NCBI GenBank assembly: GCA_020632925.1
Contig: JACKER010000019.1
Span: 1-64,000, forward strand
DNA length: 64,000 nucleotides
Direction of reading: 5' to 3'
Origin: Alphaproteobacteria bacterium
GTDB lineage: Bacteria; Myxococcota_A; UBA796; GCA-2862545
This document shows positions 34,606-45,836 of the stretch, one piece after another. Position 1 is the stretch's first letter. Each line of letters opens with the position of its first letter. The notes beneath the pieces are model-generated. The model saw only the letters and a program-made list of their open reading frames with translations. It ran no database searches and was not told where the DNA came from. The translations under genes and the position numbers were made by a program.

Positions 34606-35075
34606 CGACCGAGGCCCGCGAGCAGCTCGTCGTAGCACTGCTCCCAGGCGGGGCGGACCTTGGTGAAGAACACGCCGGTCACGGGCCACTTCGGCGCGTT
34701 CAGGGGCGTGTGGAGGATCACCTCGGTCATGCCCTCCGGCGCGTCGCCGAACGTGATCTGCGTGATCCAGCCCTTCTCGCCCTCGAGCTCGATCGTCGTC
34801 ACCAGGCCCGGCTCGTCCTTGCGGATGACCCCCACCAGGCGCCGCCGCAGCGGGCCGATGGTGTAGAGCGCGCGGGCGCGGGCGTCGACGCCAGCGGTCC
34901 GATCGTGCATCTCCCACTCGGAGGCGCAGGGCAGCAGCCGCTCCCAACCCTTCCAGTCGCCGAGGATGCGCTGGACCTCCTCGCGCGGGAGCGGCACCAC
35001 CTGTCGCCGCAGCACGTCGGCGTCGTGTCCCTCCCACTTGTTGGCCAGCGCCGAGGCCACCAGCAGCCACCACAT
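34602..35075 (-). CDS. Secreted SRPBCC/START-like protein
   Basis: 157 residues; the N-terminal MWWLLVASALA is an extremely short signal with a cleavage site after ALA. The rest follows the polyketide-cyclase/START fold: VVPLPREEVQRILGDWKGWERLLP, VDARARALYTIGPLRRRLVGVIRK, GLVTTIELEGEKGWITQITF and a long C-terminal helix TGVFFTKVRPAWEQCYDELLAGL. Such proteins bind hydrophobic ligands, and export would make it a periplasmic lipid carrier (inference). ATGA overlap with the metallopeptidase. Confidence 0.7.
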   Translation of the reverse strand: MWWLLVASALANKWEGHDADVLRRQVVPLPREEVQRILGDWKGWERLLPCASEWEMHDRTAGVDARARALYTIGPLRRRLVGVIRKDEPGLVTTIELEGEKGWITQITFGDAPEGMTEVILHTPLNAPKWPVTGVFFTKVRPAWEQCYDELLAGLGR

Positions 35076-35132
35076 GCTCCCCTCCGGGCCTCGACGTACC
35101 GCCGCGGGAGGGGGGCTGCACCTGTCGGCGGA

Positions 35133-35387
35133 CTATCGGCCGGTGTCGCCCGTGGCCGCGGTGTCGACGTCGGTGTCCGCGTCCGTGTCCGCATCGGTGT
35201 CCGCGTCCGTGTCGGCGTCGGCGTCCGTGTCGGTCTCCATCCAGGTCGTGGTCGACGGCTCGCAGGTGTGCTCCGGGACGTAGGGGTGGGTCACCGTCGT
35301 CGTCTCGGGAGGCTCGGCGACCACGCGCGCGCCCGGCGCCGTCGTCGACTCGATCCCGCACGCCACCCACCACAGCCAACCGATCAT
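35133..35387 (-). CDS. Small lipoprotein with Asp/Thr dipeptide tail
   Basis: 84 residues from the ATG at 35387 behind GGAGG. The signal MIGWLWWVAC is ten residues with Cys 10. The C-terminal half is a low-complexity run of alternating Thr-Asp and Ala-Asp (TDADADTDADTDAD and so on, residues 55-78), encoded by a GTGTCC/GTCGGC microsatellite. Asp-rich tails like this may bind Ca or act as surface spacers. No homolog recognised. Confidence 0.65.
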   Translation of the reverse strand: MIGWLWWVACGIESTTAPGARVVAEPPETTTVTHPYVPEHTCEPSTTTWMETDTDADADTDADTDADTDADTDVDTAATGDTGR

Positions 35388-35512
35388 CGTGACCTCCACC
35401 CGCACCTTGGCCCGACGCCGCCCCACCCGCCTGTCAGCGCTGCACGAACTCTGGGTCGGAACTGGGTACTGGTGTGCAGATCTGCCATGACGCGGGCGGA
35501 ATAGAGGGGCCC

Positions 35513-36109
35513 ATGCGCTACCTGGCACCGGCTGCGACCACCACCTACGAGGCCGATCCCATCAAGGGCAGCCGGTTCTGGGCCCACGTGGTGCCGGTGG
35601 TCGACGAGGCGGGCGCGATGGCGGCGGTGCGCGCGATCGAGGCGGCGAACCCCGACGCCGACCACTGCTGTTGGGCCTGGCGCCTGCGGGGCGGCGCGAC
35701 GCGGAGCTGGGACGCCGCCGAGCCTCGGGGGAGCGCGGGGCGCCCGATCCTCGCGCAGATCGAGGGGCACGCGGTCTTCGACGTGGCGGTGGTGGTGCTC
35801 CGGCACTTCGGCGGCACGAAGCTCGGCGTGGGTGGCCTGGTCCGGGCCTACGGAGGGACGGCGGGCAAGGCGCTGGACCGCGCGACCCTGAGCGAGGTGG
35901 CCGACACGGTCGAGGTCGTCGTGCCGTACACCTACGGCGACACGCAGGCCGTCGAGGCCGCGCTCCTGTCGGCGGGCGCGGTCGACGTGTCGACGGACTG
36001 GGGCGAGCAGGTGCGGCGCGTGGTGCGGGTCGAGGCGGACGCCGTGGACGCGCTGATCACGGACCTGCGGGATCGGACCGCCGGTCGCGTGCTCGCGGAC
36101 CGAGCGTGA
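35513..36109 (+). CDS. YigZ/IMPACT family protein
   Basis: 198 residues from the ATG at 35513; an upstream in-frame ATG at 35474 lacks support. The family block is clear: KGSRFWAHVVPVVDEAGAM, then HCCWAWRLRGG and FDVAVVVLRHFGGTKLGVGGLVRAYGGTAGKAL. The C-terminal domain has the elongation-factor-like fold of YigZ (TVEVVVPYTYGDTQAVEAALLSAGAV). Members are cytoplasmic and may modulate translation or stress. Convergent with the secreted protein downstream, with 3 bp between. Confidence 0.85.
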   Translation: MRYLAPAATTTYEADPIKGSRFWAHVVPVVDEAGAMAAVRAIEAANPDADHCCWAWRLRGGATRSWDAAEPRGSAGRPILAQIEGHAVFDVAVVVLRHFGGTKLGVGGLVRAYGGTAGKALDRATLSEVADTVEVVVPYTYGDTQAVEAALLSAGAVDVSTDWGEQVRRVVRVEADAVDALITDLRDRTAGRVLADRA

Positions 36110-36112
36110 CGA

Positions 36113-38209
36113 TCAGGGAGCGAACTCGAACGTGTTGAGCAGCTTGACGTAGCCGCTGTCGAGCTCCGTGCGAAGCGGCGCGAAGGTCAGCGTCGTCGGG
36201 TCCGCCAGGTAGCCGGGCACCCCCAACGTCGGCAGCTCGGTCGCGACGGTCGCGGCGAGCGCTCCGCTCCGCATCCTCGTCCGAACGCGGTCCATCAGCT
36301 CGTTGGTGACCGTGATGGTCACCGGGTTCATGGCGACGTCGTCGACGTGGGTGACGAGCATCGTGAAGGCGTGATCGCCGACCGAGGCCGTCAACTGCCC
36401 GTCATCACCGACCTTCAGCGCGACGTACAGCTTGAGGTCGGCAACCACCTCCACCCACAACCGCGGCGAACCCGGGATCATCTCCCACACCTGGAGCTGC
36501 TGCTGGAAGGCGGTGGTGGCGACGCGCGCTCCCCAGGGGGTGTCCTCGACCAGCACGACCGGCGCCAGGTCGGGCCCGAAGGTCACCTCCAGGTCCGTTC
36601 CGGCGGGAACGAGGCTGGCGATGCCGGTCAGCAGGGCATCGAGGATGTCCGGCGTGATCGGCGCCCCCGCGGGCACACTGGGATCGAGCGTGGTCGGGAG
36701 GTCGCTCGCCAGGGTCCAGTGCGTGTGGAGGTAGCCCGTGCGCCAGACCGCGGACGTGGACTGGGTCAGCGAGGCGTCCGCGATCGCGACCGCCATGTCG
36801 TAGTCCGTGGCCGGGCCGAACCCGTTCCAGACGTCCGTCGGGCGATAGTCGTTGGGCTCGCCGCGGACGAGGTTCGCCGATGACCCCAGTCCGGAGCGCC
36901 CGGACGTGAGATCGAGATCGATCTCGATTCCGTCCTCGTCCTCCCGGATCGCCGTCGCCAGACCGATCACGTCGATCGACGACTTGTCCAGGCCGATCGG
37001 GACCGTGGTGTTGATCGGGACCTTCGCCAGCGCCTGGTCCAGCATCGTCTCCAGCAGGGGCTCGTCCGGGTGCGGCTTGGAGAAGATGCAGGACGCGAGG
37101 TCCTCCAGCACGGGCTCCGCGGCGTCGAGGATCGCCTCGGCCGTGGGGACCAGCCCCAACACCAGGGCAGGCGCATCCAGCGCGAGGTTGTGGAGATGGA
37201 ACTCCAGGGCGTCCGGCGGCTGGGTGGCGTCGACCCGGCCGAGGCTGGTGACGCCCAGGGCGATGTCACAGGACGCATCGGCGCCGTCGATGCCGATCGT
37301 GGCGTTGCTCACCAGGTCGAACGGGAAGGCGTCGATCGTCACGCCCACCGGCAGCAGCGTGATCGGCGAGGCGGACAGCTGCAGCACGCTGTGCAGGGTC
37401 AGCGTCCCCTCGAGCGAGAGCGGGCCGGTGGCGACGCGGGCCTCCAGGCGATTGGGCTTGGCGTCCAGGGCCACCAGATCGTCGGGCAGCCCGTCCAGGT
37501 CCCAGTCACCCGGGTGGTAGAGGTCGTCGGCGTGGACCTCTGCGTCGAAGCCCACGCCCTCGACGCACAACTCGAAGTCCCCCGGGACCATCGCATCGAA
37601 CAGGTCGACCTCGATGCCCAGATCCACCGGCCCGATGTTCAGCACGTCGAGGTCCAGCCCGAGCGAGCCGAGCCCGAAACAGACGGAGACCGGCAGCTCC
37701 ACATCGAGCTCCGGACCGTTCGGGTCGATGTAGTTCGCGACCTCCGCCTCGAGCACGCTGTGGCTCGCCATGACCTCCACGGCTGCCCGGCCTGCCACCT
37801 TGCCCAACCCCTGGTCGGTGATCCGCACCACGCTGGCCTGCGGAACAGGGGTGTTGAACGGCGTCGGCACCGCCAGGAACTCGGGCAGGTCGTAGAACGC
37901 GACCTGATCGGCGTCGAGCAGGTTGCCGAGCCCGTCACGGACCTCTGCGCGGACGCTGTGGACCGCCGTCTGCGTCGCGAGGCCGACCCGGCTCGGGAGC
38001 ACGTTCGGATTGACGGAGAAGTAGCCCTGGGGCTTGGGCAGACCGTTGATGGTCAACGTCGAGCCCGCGAAGCCGGCGGCGCTCCCGGTCCCGGTCACGT
38101 TGGCAGTCATGCCGTTGAAGTAGGGCGGATGGTTGATGGTGACCGCCTGTGCGGACGCAGCGGCGGGCACGAGCAGGGACAACAGGGACAGCAGGGTGCA
38201 TCGACGCAT
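36113..38209 (-). CDS. Large secreted protein, beta-rich, unknown function
   Basis: 698 residues from the ATG at 38209 behind CAGGAGG, with signal MRRCTLLSLLSLLVPAAASAQ. An Ig-like N-terminal domain (VTINHPPYFNGMTANVTGTGSAAGF, GSTLTINGLPKPQGYF) leads to long stretches of amphipathic strands and helices, for example LDLDVLNIGPVDLGIEVDLFD and DDLYHPGDWDLDGLPDDLVALD, where a Ca-loop-like DWDLDGLPDD occurs. The pattern of repeated LXLXVXG strands suggests a lipid-binding (BPI-like) or cell-surface fold. Exported to periplasm or outside; no function assigned. Confidence 0.7.
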   Translation of the reverse strand: MRRCTLLSLLSLLVPAAASAQAVTINHPPYFNGMTANVTGTGSAAGFAGSTLTINGLPKPQGYFSVNPNVLPSRVGLATQTAVHSVRAEVRDGLGNLLDADQVAFYDLPEFLAVPTPFNTPVPQASVVRITDQGLGKVAGRAAVEVMASHSVLEAEVANYIDPNGPELDVELPVSVCFGLGSLGLDLDVLNIGPVDLGIEVDLFDAMVPGDFELCVEGVGFDAEVHADDLYHPGDWDLDGLPDDLVALDAKPNRLEARVATGPLSLEGTLTLHSVLQLSASPITLLPVGVTIDAFPFDLVSNATIGIDGADASCDIALGVTSLGRVDATQPPDALEFHLHNLALDAPALVLGLVPTAEAILDAAEPVLEDLASCIFSKPHPDEPLLETMLDQALAKVPINTTVPIGLDKSSIDVIGLATAIREDEDGIEIDLDLTSGRSGLGSSANLVRGEPNDYRPTDVWNGFGPATDYDMAVAIADASLTQSTSAVWRTGYLHTHWTLASDLPTTLDPSVPAGAPITPDILDALLTGIASLVPAGTDLEVTFGPDLAPVVLVEDTPWGARVATTAFQQQLQVWEMIPGSPRLWVEVVADLKLYVALKVGDDGQLTASVGDHAFTMLVTHVDDVAMNPVTITVTNELMDRVRTRMRSGALAATVATELPTLGVPGYLADPTTLTFAPLRTELDSGYVKLLNTFEFAP

Positions 38210-38274
38210 GGGACCTCCTGCTCGAGAAGTAGGCGATGCTGGCGCGAGCGACCTCCGTCCGCGATCGGACGTCG

Positions 38275-39069
38275 CTACTCCTTCGGCTTCGTCTGGAGCT
38301 TGAGCGTCGCCGTGTTCGACCAGCGGATGTCGAGCGGCTCGAGCTCTCCCGGCGGCCGGCTGTCGTAGCGGAGGCGGAAGGCCATCCCCACGGAGAGCGC
38401 GTCCGTCAGCTTCACGTCGGCGCGTGACTCCTCGAGGATCTGCACGTCGGCGGGGTCGTCGAAGCGAGGCTGGAGGTAGCCGGTGCCGCCCACCACGAAC
38501 CGGTCGGGCACGACGTCCCAGCGAATGGTCACGTAGGTGGTGGACCGCGGGTTGAGCATGTAGGGCTCCTCGGCCTCGGGGACGTCGCGGTGCTCCCACT
38601 CGGCCATCGCCCCCGTCCCACCCCACAGCTCGAAGGTGTCGGAGCGGATGGCGACGACGCGCACACCACCGCCGCCGACCACACGGGCCAGGAGCAGCAG
38701 CGACACGTCGTTGCCGGCCTGCCCGAACACGTCGAGCCCGAAGCGCGGCACGAGCATCCGCGTGTAGCGCAGGTGGACGAAGCGCTCCGCCAGCACCACG
38801 TCGCCCGTCACCCAGCGGTCGAGCTGGTGGCCGTACAGCAGGACCCGGTCGCGGAACCAGTAGCGCCCGTCGTCCGGCGGCGCCGCGAACCCGTCGGTCC
38901 ACTGCGTCGACAGGTCGTTCCCGACGTCCACGAGGTCCGCGTTGCCGTAGGCCAGGTTGAAGCTTCCGCGCCACCCGAGCCCGAGCCCGGGCGCCTCCGC
39001 GTCGGGCGCCAGCGTCTCCGCGTTGACCTGCGCCCACGCCGCACCCGCCAGCGCTGCCCACACCACCAT
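38275..39069 (-). CDS. DUF481-like outer-membrane beta-barrel
   Basis: 264 residues from the ATG at 39069 behind GGGAGG. Signal MVVWAALAGAAWA. The barrel-type strands begin GLGLGWRGSFNLAYGNADLVDVGNDLSTQW and include RYWFRDRVLLYGHQLDRWVTG, RFGLDVFGQAGNDVSLLLLARVVGGGGVRVV and end TATLKLQTKPKE; this is the profile of DUF481 salt-induced outer-membrane proteins. Six or more strand pairs are apparent. Upstream of the DUF1266 gene on the same strand. Confidence 0.7.
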   Translation of the reverse strand: MVVWAALAGAAWAQVNAETLAPDAEAPGLGLGWRGSFNLAYGNADLVDVGNDLSTQWTDGFAAPPDDGRYWFRDRVLLYGHQLDRWVTGDVVLAERFVHLRYTRMLVPRFGLDVFGQAGNDVSLLLLARVVGGGGVRVVAIRSDTFELWGGTGAMAEWEHRDVPEAEEPYMLNPRSTTYVTIRWDVVPDRFVVGGTGYLQPRFDDPADVQILEESRADVKLTDALSVGMAFRLRYDSRPPGELEPLDIRWSNTATLKLQTKPKE

Positions 39070-39120
39070 CGAGGCACCTCCCGCCACGCAGGTAGCCCCG
39101 TGGGCGCGGGACCGCCCCCG

Positions 39121-39669
39121 TCAGCCCAGGTCCGTGCTCCACGGGACGGCGACCCACACGGTGCGCTGCTTCTCGACGATCATGCCGTCGAGGTTCTTGC
39201 GGTACTGGGCGATCTGGGCCGGCGCGTCACCCATCGACGTCCGGTAGGCCAGGTGGCCGTCGCGGTAGCCCTCGGCGTAGGCCTTCCAGCCGTCGTAGGC
39301 CCCCTGCACCGCGCGCGCCGCGACGAACGCCCGCGCCCAGGACTCCTCCTCCGTCAGCAGGCCCGCACCGAACCCCGCCCGCGCCAGGAAGGCCATGCGG
39401 AACTGGTCGTAGCCCGGGTGGCCGCCCGCGCGGAAGCCGTCCGCGGTCTGCGCGAGGAGCTGTTGCTTGCTCTGGATCCCGTACCACTCCGTCACGGCCG
39501 TCTTCGAGTACGTGGGCTTCCAACCTGGATCGTGCTCGTTGCTCACGCACAACATGCCCCACACGAAGAGCTTGCGAGGATCCTTCCGGTCGATCGCCAT
39601 CTTCGCGCGCGCGCCCTTCGCCTCCGGATCCTCTCCGCCGCCGAACAACGACTGCAGCCACCCGAGCAC
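39121..39669 (-). CDS. DUF1266-like protein
   Basis: 182 residues from a GTG at 39669, chosen because GGAGG lies five bases upstream. The block EWYGIQSKQQLLAQTADGF, YDQFRMAFLARAGFGAGLL, TEEESWARAFVAARAVQGAY and DGWKAYAEGYRDGHLAYR follows the DUF1266 family, in which the domain is helical and of unknown function. The N-terminus (VLGWLQSLFGGG) is short and hydrophobic. No known partner. Confidence 0.7.
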   Translation of the reverse strand: MLGWLQSLFGGGEDPEAKGARAKMAIDRKDPRKLFVWGMLCVSNEHDPGWKPTYSKTAVTEWYGIQSKQQLLAQTADGFRAGGHPGYDQFRMAFLARAGFGAGLLTEEESWARAFVAARAVQGAYDGWKAYAEGYRDGHLAYRTSMGDAPAQIAQYRKNLDGMIVEKQRTVWVAVPWSTDLG

Positions 39670-39793
39670 GCCCACCTCCGCGCGGGAGGCTGGCACGAAC
39701 CGCGATGCACCAGAAGGCGGTGCGCGGGAACGCTCGGACGTCCCGAGGTGCGGGCGGGCGAGGTCCAGGGGAGCGATGGATCCGACGGAGCGT

Positions 39794-40139
39794 TCAGACC
39801 TCGAAGAACCGCCGCGGCACGCGGTCCGACACCGGCCCGACGTTGAAGATCAGCTCGACGCCATCCGCCGTGAGATGGCCGTGACCGGCACCCAGAGCAC
39901 CTTCTTGGCCTTCACGCCCTTCAGGTGCTCGATGCGGCCGGCGCGCAGCGTCCCCCGTACGCTCGTGTCGTACCAGACGGGGACGCCGTCCACGACGCGC
40001 TCGACCGTGCGGTCCAGCGTCACCGCGAACGAGGCCCCGTCGATGGAGGCGGTCGCGACCACGTCGGGCAGCAGGCCGCCCGGGAGCCCGTGCTCCTCGA
40101 GCAGCTGCCGCGCCTCCGCGAGCGCGTCCGGGTCGGGCA

Positions 40140-40140
<1 letters not shown>
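39794..40140 (-). pseudogene. DUF538-family protein with a frameshift
   Basis: Starts at a GTG at 40140, one base inside the prkA stop (TAGTG). The blocks LLEEHGLPGGLLPDVV, RTLRAGRIEHLKGVKAKKVLWVPVTAI (given here as RIEHLKGVKAKKVLWVP) fit the DUF538 domain, known to me mainly from land plants. The main frame then stops after RRMASS at 39850. In the next frame the ending ADGVELIFNVGPVSDRVP and RRFFEV continues the family to a stop at 39794, so one base appears to be missing near 39870-39874. Either a sequencing error, a true pseudogene or a programmed shift. Read as one gene it is about 115 residues, the normal length. Confidence 0.7.
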
Positions 40141-42179
<2,039 letters not shown>

Positions 42180-42237
42180 GCGTCACTCCTTGCTTCGGAA
42201 CATAGCCGAACCCGGGAGCGCACAGTGTCCCTACCCG

Positions 42238-43485
42238 TCACCAACCCGAGCCGAGGACGGCGATCATCAGGGTACCAAGCGCACCAGCGACCGAAAGGCA
42301 GACCAGCGCGCATCCGAGCGCGCCCACGGTGCCGACGGCCAGCCGAGCACCCCAGCCGTTCGCCGCGGCGGGCGCCTCGACGGGCGGGACCACGAGCTCG
42401 AGCGGCGTGGTGGAGAGCGCGGGGGGCGGCTCGGCCTCGAGCAGGTCGGGGTCGACGGTGGCGCCCGCCTGGTGCACGACCCTGGGCCGCCCGCGGTCGG
42501 CCTCCTCGCCGGCGGGGTCCTCCTCCCCTTCGGTCACCCGTCGGCCGGTCCAGGTGGCCGCGAACGAGGTGTCCTCCGGGAAACTCACCTGCGTGCACCA
42601 GCGTCGGAGGGTCGGTCCGGCCACCTCGGTCGCGAGCCGCTCGCAGGCGCGCGCCACCTCGTCGGCGGTGGGCCGCCGGGCCGGGTCGTGGGACAGGCAG
42701 CGCTCGAGCAGGGCGCGCGTGTCGGGGTGCACCGTCGCGGGGAGCTGCTGCAGGCGGGTGGCGAGGTGCTCGGCGGCGGCGCGTGGGTCGAGCGCCATCG
42801 CGGACAGGTCCCGAAGGCGCGTGTCCCGGTGGAAGGGCTCGCCGGTGAGCCCCTCGTACAGGCAGCAACCCAGGCCGTACACGTCCGCGGCCGGGGAGCT
42901 GACGCGCTCGGAGAAGCGCTCGGGCGCCATGTACGGGACGGAGCCGACGACCAGATCGGACTCCGTGCGCGACTCGCGCTCCTCCGAGCCGAAGCGGGCG
43001 ATCCCGAAGTCCAGCAGCCGCACCTGACCATGACGCCCGATGCGCAGGTTGGTGGGCTTGATGTCCCGGTGGACCACCTGCATGGGCCGCCCGTCGGGAT
43101 CGGTGCCGTGGAAGGCGGCGTGTAACGCTGACGCAACCGACCCGATGACCTCGAGCAGCGGCCGCTCGCCGATCCCGATCCCGACGCAGGCGAGCAGATC
43201 CGCGCCGTCCACGAACTCCGTGACCAGCGCGACGTGCCCGTCTCCGAGGTCCGCCCAGTCGAAGGCGCGGACGACCGCCGGGTGCTGCAGGCGCGACAAC
43301 ATCCGCCCCTCGTCCCGGAACCGGGCGCTCGCGTCCGCCCGGCGCAGCGGGTCGGGCCGGAGGATCTTGAGCGCCACCTCGGTCTGCAGCCCACCGGGGG
43401 TGGTCATCCACGCGCGGTAGACCTCGCCGAAGCCTCCGCGGCCCACGCAGGGACCGATCCGAAACGAGCGGGCACCACCTTCCAT
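42238..43485 (-). CDS. Ser/Thr protein kinase with C-terminal membrane anchor
   Basis: 415 residues. Residues about 8-285 show a Hanks kinase: GRGGFGEVYRAW, Lys in VALKILR, HRDIKPTNLRIG, DFGIARF, VGSVPYMAPERFSE. A Pro/Glu-rich linker (residues 310-370) leads to a membrane helix at about 385-410 (LAVGTVGALGCALVCLSVAGAL), so the kinase faces the cytoplasm from the inner membrane with almost no external part. It is transcribed before prkA on the same strand, with 58 bp between. Likely autophosphorylates; substrate unknown. Confidence 0.9.
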   Translation of the reverse strand: MEGGARSFRIGPCVGRGGFGEVYRAWMTTPGGLQTEVALKILRPDPLRRADASARFRDEGRMLSRLQHPAVVRAFDWADLGDGHVALVTEFVDGADLLACVGIGIGERPLLEVIGSVASALHAAFHGTDPDGRPMQVVHRDIKPTNLRIGRHGQVRLLDFGIARFGSEERESRTESDLVVGSVPYMAPERFSERVSSPAADVYGLGCCLYEGLTGEPFHRDTRLRDLSAMALDPRAAAEHLATRLQQLPATVHPDTRALLERCLSHDPARRPTADEVARACERLATEVAGPTLRRWCTQVSFPEDTSFAATWTGRRVTEGEEDPAGEEADRGRPRVVHQAGATVDPDLLEAEPPPALSTTPLELVVPPVEAPAAANGWGARLAVGTVGALGCALVCLSVAGALGTLMIAVLGSGW

Positions 43486-43639
43486 GTGGCCCGCACTGTA
43501 CCGCGCGCCGCGTCGCGAACCGCGCGCCCCCCGATGGAAGGTGGGTCGCGATCGGCGAACAACCGGGGGGACCGGCCATGGGCTGGCGACGCCGGAACCC
43601 TGACGCTACCCTGGGCGTTGCAGCGACGAGGCCCCGACC

Positions 43640-44623
43640 TTGGCGAATCCGACCGCTCAAGCCTGCCCGAAGTGCGGCTCCCCACAGCTCCGCTGGATGA
43701 CACTCCGCAAGGGTCGGATCCCGGTCGACGTCCTGCAGTGCCAGAGCTGCGGCATCGCCGTGGCCGAGGAGGACTGGATGCCTCCCCTGCCCGCGCTCAA
43801 CGTGGGCCGGTGCTGGAACTGCGGCGAGCGCCGCGACTTCGGCAACTGCGTGAACTGCGGCCTGTCGAAGGAAGAGGACATCCAGGTCCACGACGAGCTG
43901 CGCTTCATGATCGACCCCAACGCCACCCACCTCGAGGCGGCGCGGACCGCGTCGCGGATGGGGCGTCGCCTGCTGGCGTTGAAGCTCGCGACCGCGGCCT
44001 CCGCGATGAACGAGAACGGCCAGGGCGAGGTGGCGCGCGCCCTGCGGATCTGGCTGCTCTCCGCGATCGGCGAGCCAGAGTTCGCCCAGGAGGACGCCCA
44101 GGGCTGGGTCGAGTCCACGCAGGATCCCTCCGCGCTGGCGTTCGCGAGCTACGGCCAGCAGCTGCAGGCCTCCGGCTCCCCCGGCGGCGCGGCCGACATG
44201 TACGAGAAGTCGCTCCGGAAGAACCCGAAGCAGCACAACATCCGCGCGCGCCGCGCGCAGCTGCTGCTCGAGCTCCGCCGCGGTGGCCAGGCCCTGGACG
44301 AGACGCTGCGCGTGTTCGGCATGGAGGGGCTCGACGACGCCACCATCCAGATCGCGTCCGCGGTCGCCGAGAAGCTGTGCAACGACTTCGAGGTCCAGCT
44401 GCGGGACGACGAGATCGCGCGCCTCCTCGAGCAGGCGGGCGAGTTCGTCGAGCGCTCGCCGGTCCTCCTCGGACACCGCGCGAGGCTGGCGGCGCTCTCG
44501 GGGGACGTGTCCTCCGCCAAGCGCGACCTCAAGGCGGCGCGGAAGCTCGATCCCGAGCTCGAGATCTACGAGCGCGTCGAGCGCGCCATGAAGCCGGCGC
44601 GGAGCTCCTGGTGGCGCTGGTAG
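43640..44623 (+). CDS. Zinc-ribbon plus TPR-like protein
   Basis: 327 residues from a TTG at 43640 with a GAGG site. The N-terminus has two zinc ribbons, CPKCGSP with CQSCGIA, and CWNCGER with CVNCGLS, so eight Cys ligands. The rest is all-helical with TPR-like repeats (PGGAADMYEKSLRKNPKQHNIRARRA, residues about 185-210). No transmembrane part. Such combinations occur in assembly or secretion adaptor proteins. A -10-like TACCCT occurs at 43607-43612. It precedes the RsmB-like gene by 13 bp, probably an operon. Confidence 0.7.
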   Translation: MANPTAQACPKCGSPQLRWMTLRKGRIPVDVLQCQSCGIAVAEEDWMPPLPALNVGRCWNCGERRDFGNCVNCGLSKEEDIQVHDELRFMIDPNATHLEAARTASRMGRRLLALKLATAASAMNENGQGEVARALRIWLLSAIGEPEFAQEDAQGWVESTQDPSALAFASYGQQLQASGSPGGAADMYEKSLRKNPKQHNIRARRAQLLLELRRGGQALDETLRVFGMEGLDDATIQIASAVAEKLCNDFEVQLRDDEIARLLEQAGEFVERSPVLLGHRARLAALSGDVSSAKRDLKAARKLDPELEIYERVERAMKPARSSWWRW

Positions 44624-44636
44624 CGACGCCGCGCAC

Positions 44637-45836
44637 GTGAGCTCGGCGGACGGCCTGGAACGCGCCGCGCGCCCGGGGAGGACGCGGGGCATCGGCGTGG
44701 AGCTGTGGGAGCGCGCCACGGCCGATCGGTCGCGGGCCGGCCCGACGTTGTCGCGAGGGCTGCGAGAGGCCCGTGCGCTGCACTCCGTCGAGCGCCGCAC
44801 GGTCCAGGAGGTGATCTTCGGCCTGATCCGCACCGAGCGAGGGCTGCGGGCCCTGGTCGGCGACGATCCGCTGGACGTCTGGCTTGGCCAGCTCGTGCTC
44901 TCGGGCCTGGATCCGAGCGTCGCGACCGAGGAGCGTCCGGGTCCGTGGGCGAGCCTGTGCGAGCGGTTCGAGGCCCTGCCGACGGCCCTGCGGCACTCCG
45001 TCCCCGACGCGCTGGCGGAACGGCTCGAGGCGCAGCTGGGTGGCGAGGAGGCCGAGGCGTTCTGGCAGGCCTCGGACCGGCGCGCGCCGATGGTGCTCCG
45101 CGCCCACCTGCGCCGCGCGGGGACCCGCCAGCGGCTGGAGGAGCGCCTGCGTCAGGAGGGGATCGAGACGACGCCGGTGGGGGCGCGAGGGCTGCGGGTC
45201 GAGGGCCGCGCCAACGTCGAGGGGAGCCGCGCGTACCGTGACGGGTGGTTCGAGGTGCAGGACGAGGGCAGCCAGCGCCTCGTGGACCTCGTGGGGGACG
45301 GCGGCGGGACGGTGCTCGACCTGTGCGCGGGTGCCGGGGGCAAGGCGCTGGCGCTCGCGGACCGTGGACACCGCGTGGTCGCCACCGACGTCCGGCCGCG
45401 GGCACTGGCCGAGCTCGAGCAACGCGCGAAGCGAGGCGGCGTGCGGATCGAGACCCTGCTGCTCCCCGACGACGCCGTCCCGGCCACGCTCGCCCGCCGG
45501 CGCTTCGACGTCGTGCTGGTGGACGCGCCCTGCACGGGGACGGGCGTGCTGCGGCGCAACCCCGCGGACCGCTGGCGCTGGAGCCCCGAGCGCACCTCGG
45601 AGCTGGCGGCGCTGCAGGGAACGCTGCTCGAGCGCGGGGCCTCGCTGGTCGGCCCCGGCGGGCGCCTGGTCTACGCCACCTGCTCGGTCGATCGGGCCGA
45701 GGACGAGGACGTCGTGCAGGCCTTCGTCGACGCCCATCCCGGGTGGGAGGTCGCGCAGAGCGTCCGCACCTGGCCCCAGCGGGACGGGACGGACGGGTTC
45801 TACGCCTGCGTGCTGACGGCGTCCACCAGCCGCTGA
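44637..45836 (+). CDS. 16S rRNA m5C methyltransferase, RsmB/NOP2 family
   Basis: 399 residues from a GTG at 44637. The catalytic part has VLDLCAGAGGKALALA (SAM motif I), VVATDVRP, VVLVDAPCTGTGVLRRNPADRW with the catalytic motif IV Cys, and VYATCSVD with the motif VI Cys. An N-terminal NusB-like helical part (residues 10-150) is present, as in RsmB. It methylates cytosine in rRNA or tRNA. 13 bp behind the zinc-ribbon gene; overlaps the convergent aminotransferase gene by 37 bp. Confidence 0.9.
   Translation: MSSADGLERAARPGRTRGIGVELWERATADRSRAGPTLSRGLREARALHSVERRTVQEVIFGLIRTERGLRALVGDDPLDVWLGQLVLSGLDPSVATEERPGPWASLCERFEALPTALRHSVPDALAERLEAQLGGEEAEAFWQASDRRAPMVLRAHLRRAGTRQRLEERLRQEGIETTPVGARGLRVEGRANVEGSRAYRDGWFEVQDEGSQRLVDLVGDGGGTVLDLCAGAGGKALALADRGHRVVATDVRPRALAELEQRAKRGGVRIETLLLPDDAVPATLARRRFDVVLVDAPCTGTGVLRRNPADRWRWSPERTSELAALQGTLLERGASLVGPGGRLVYATCSVDRAEDEDVVQAFVDAHPGWEVAQSVRTWPQRDGTDGFYACVLTASTSR

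Noticed and set aside
38257..38270. Hairpin GTCCG-CGAT-CGGAC after the DUF481-like gene
   Set aside because: Too short, no T-run; it lies only five bases outside the gene end.
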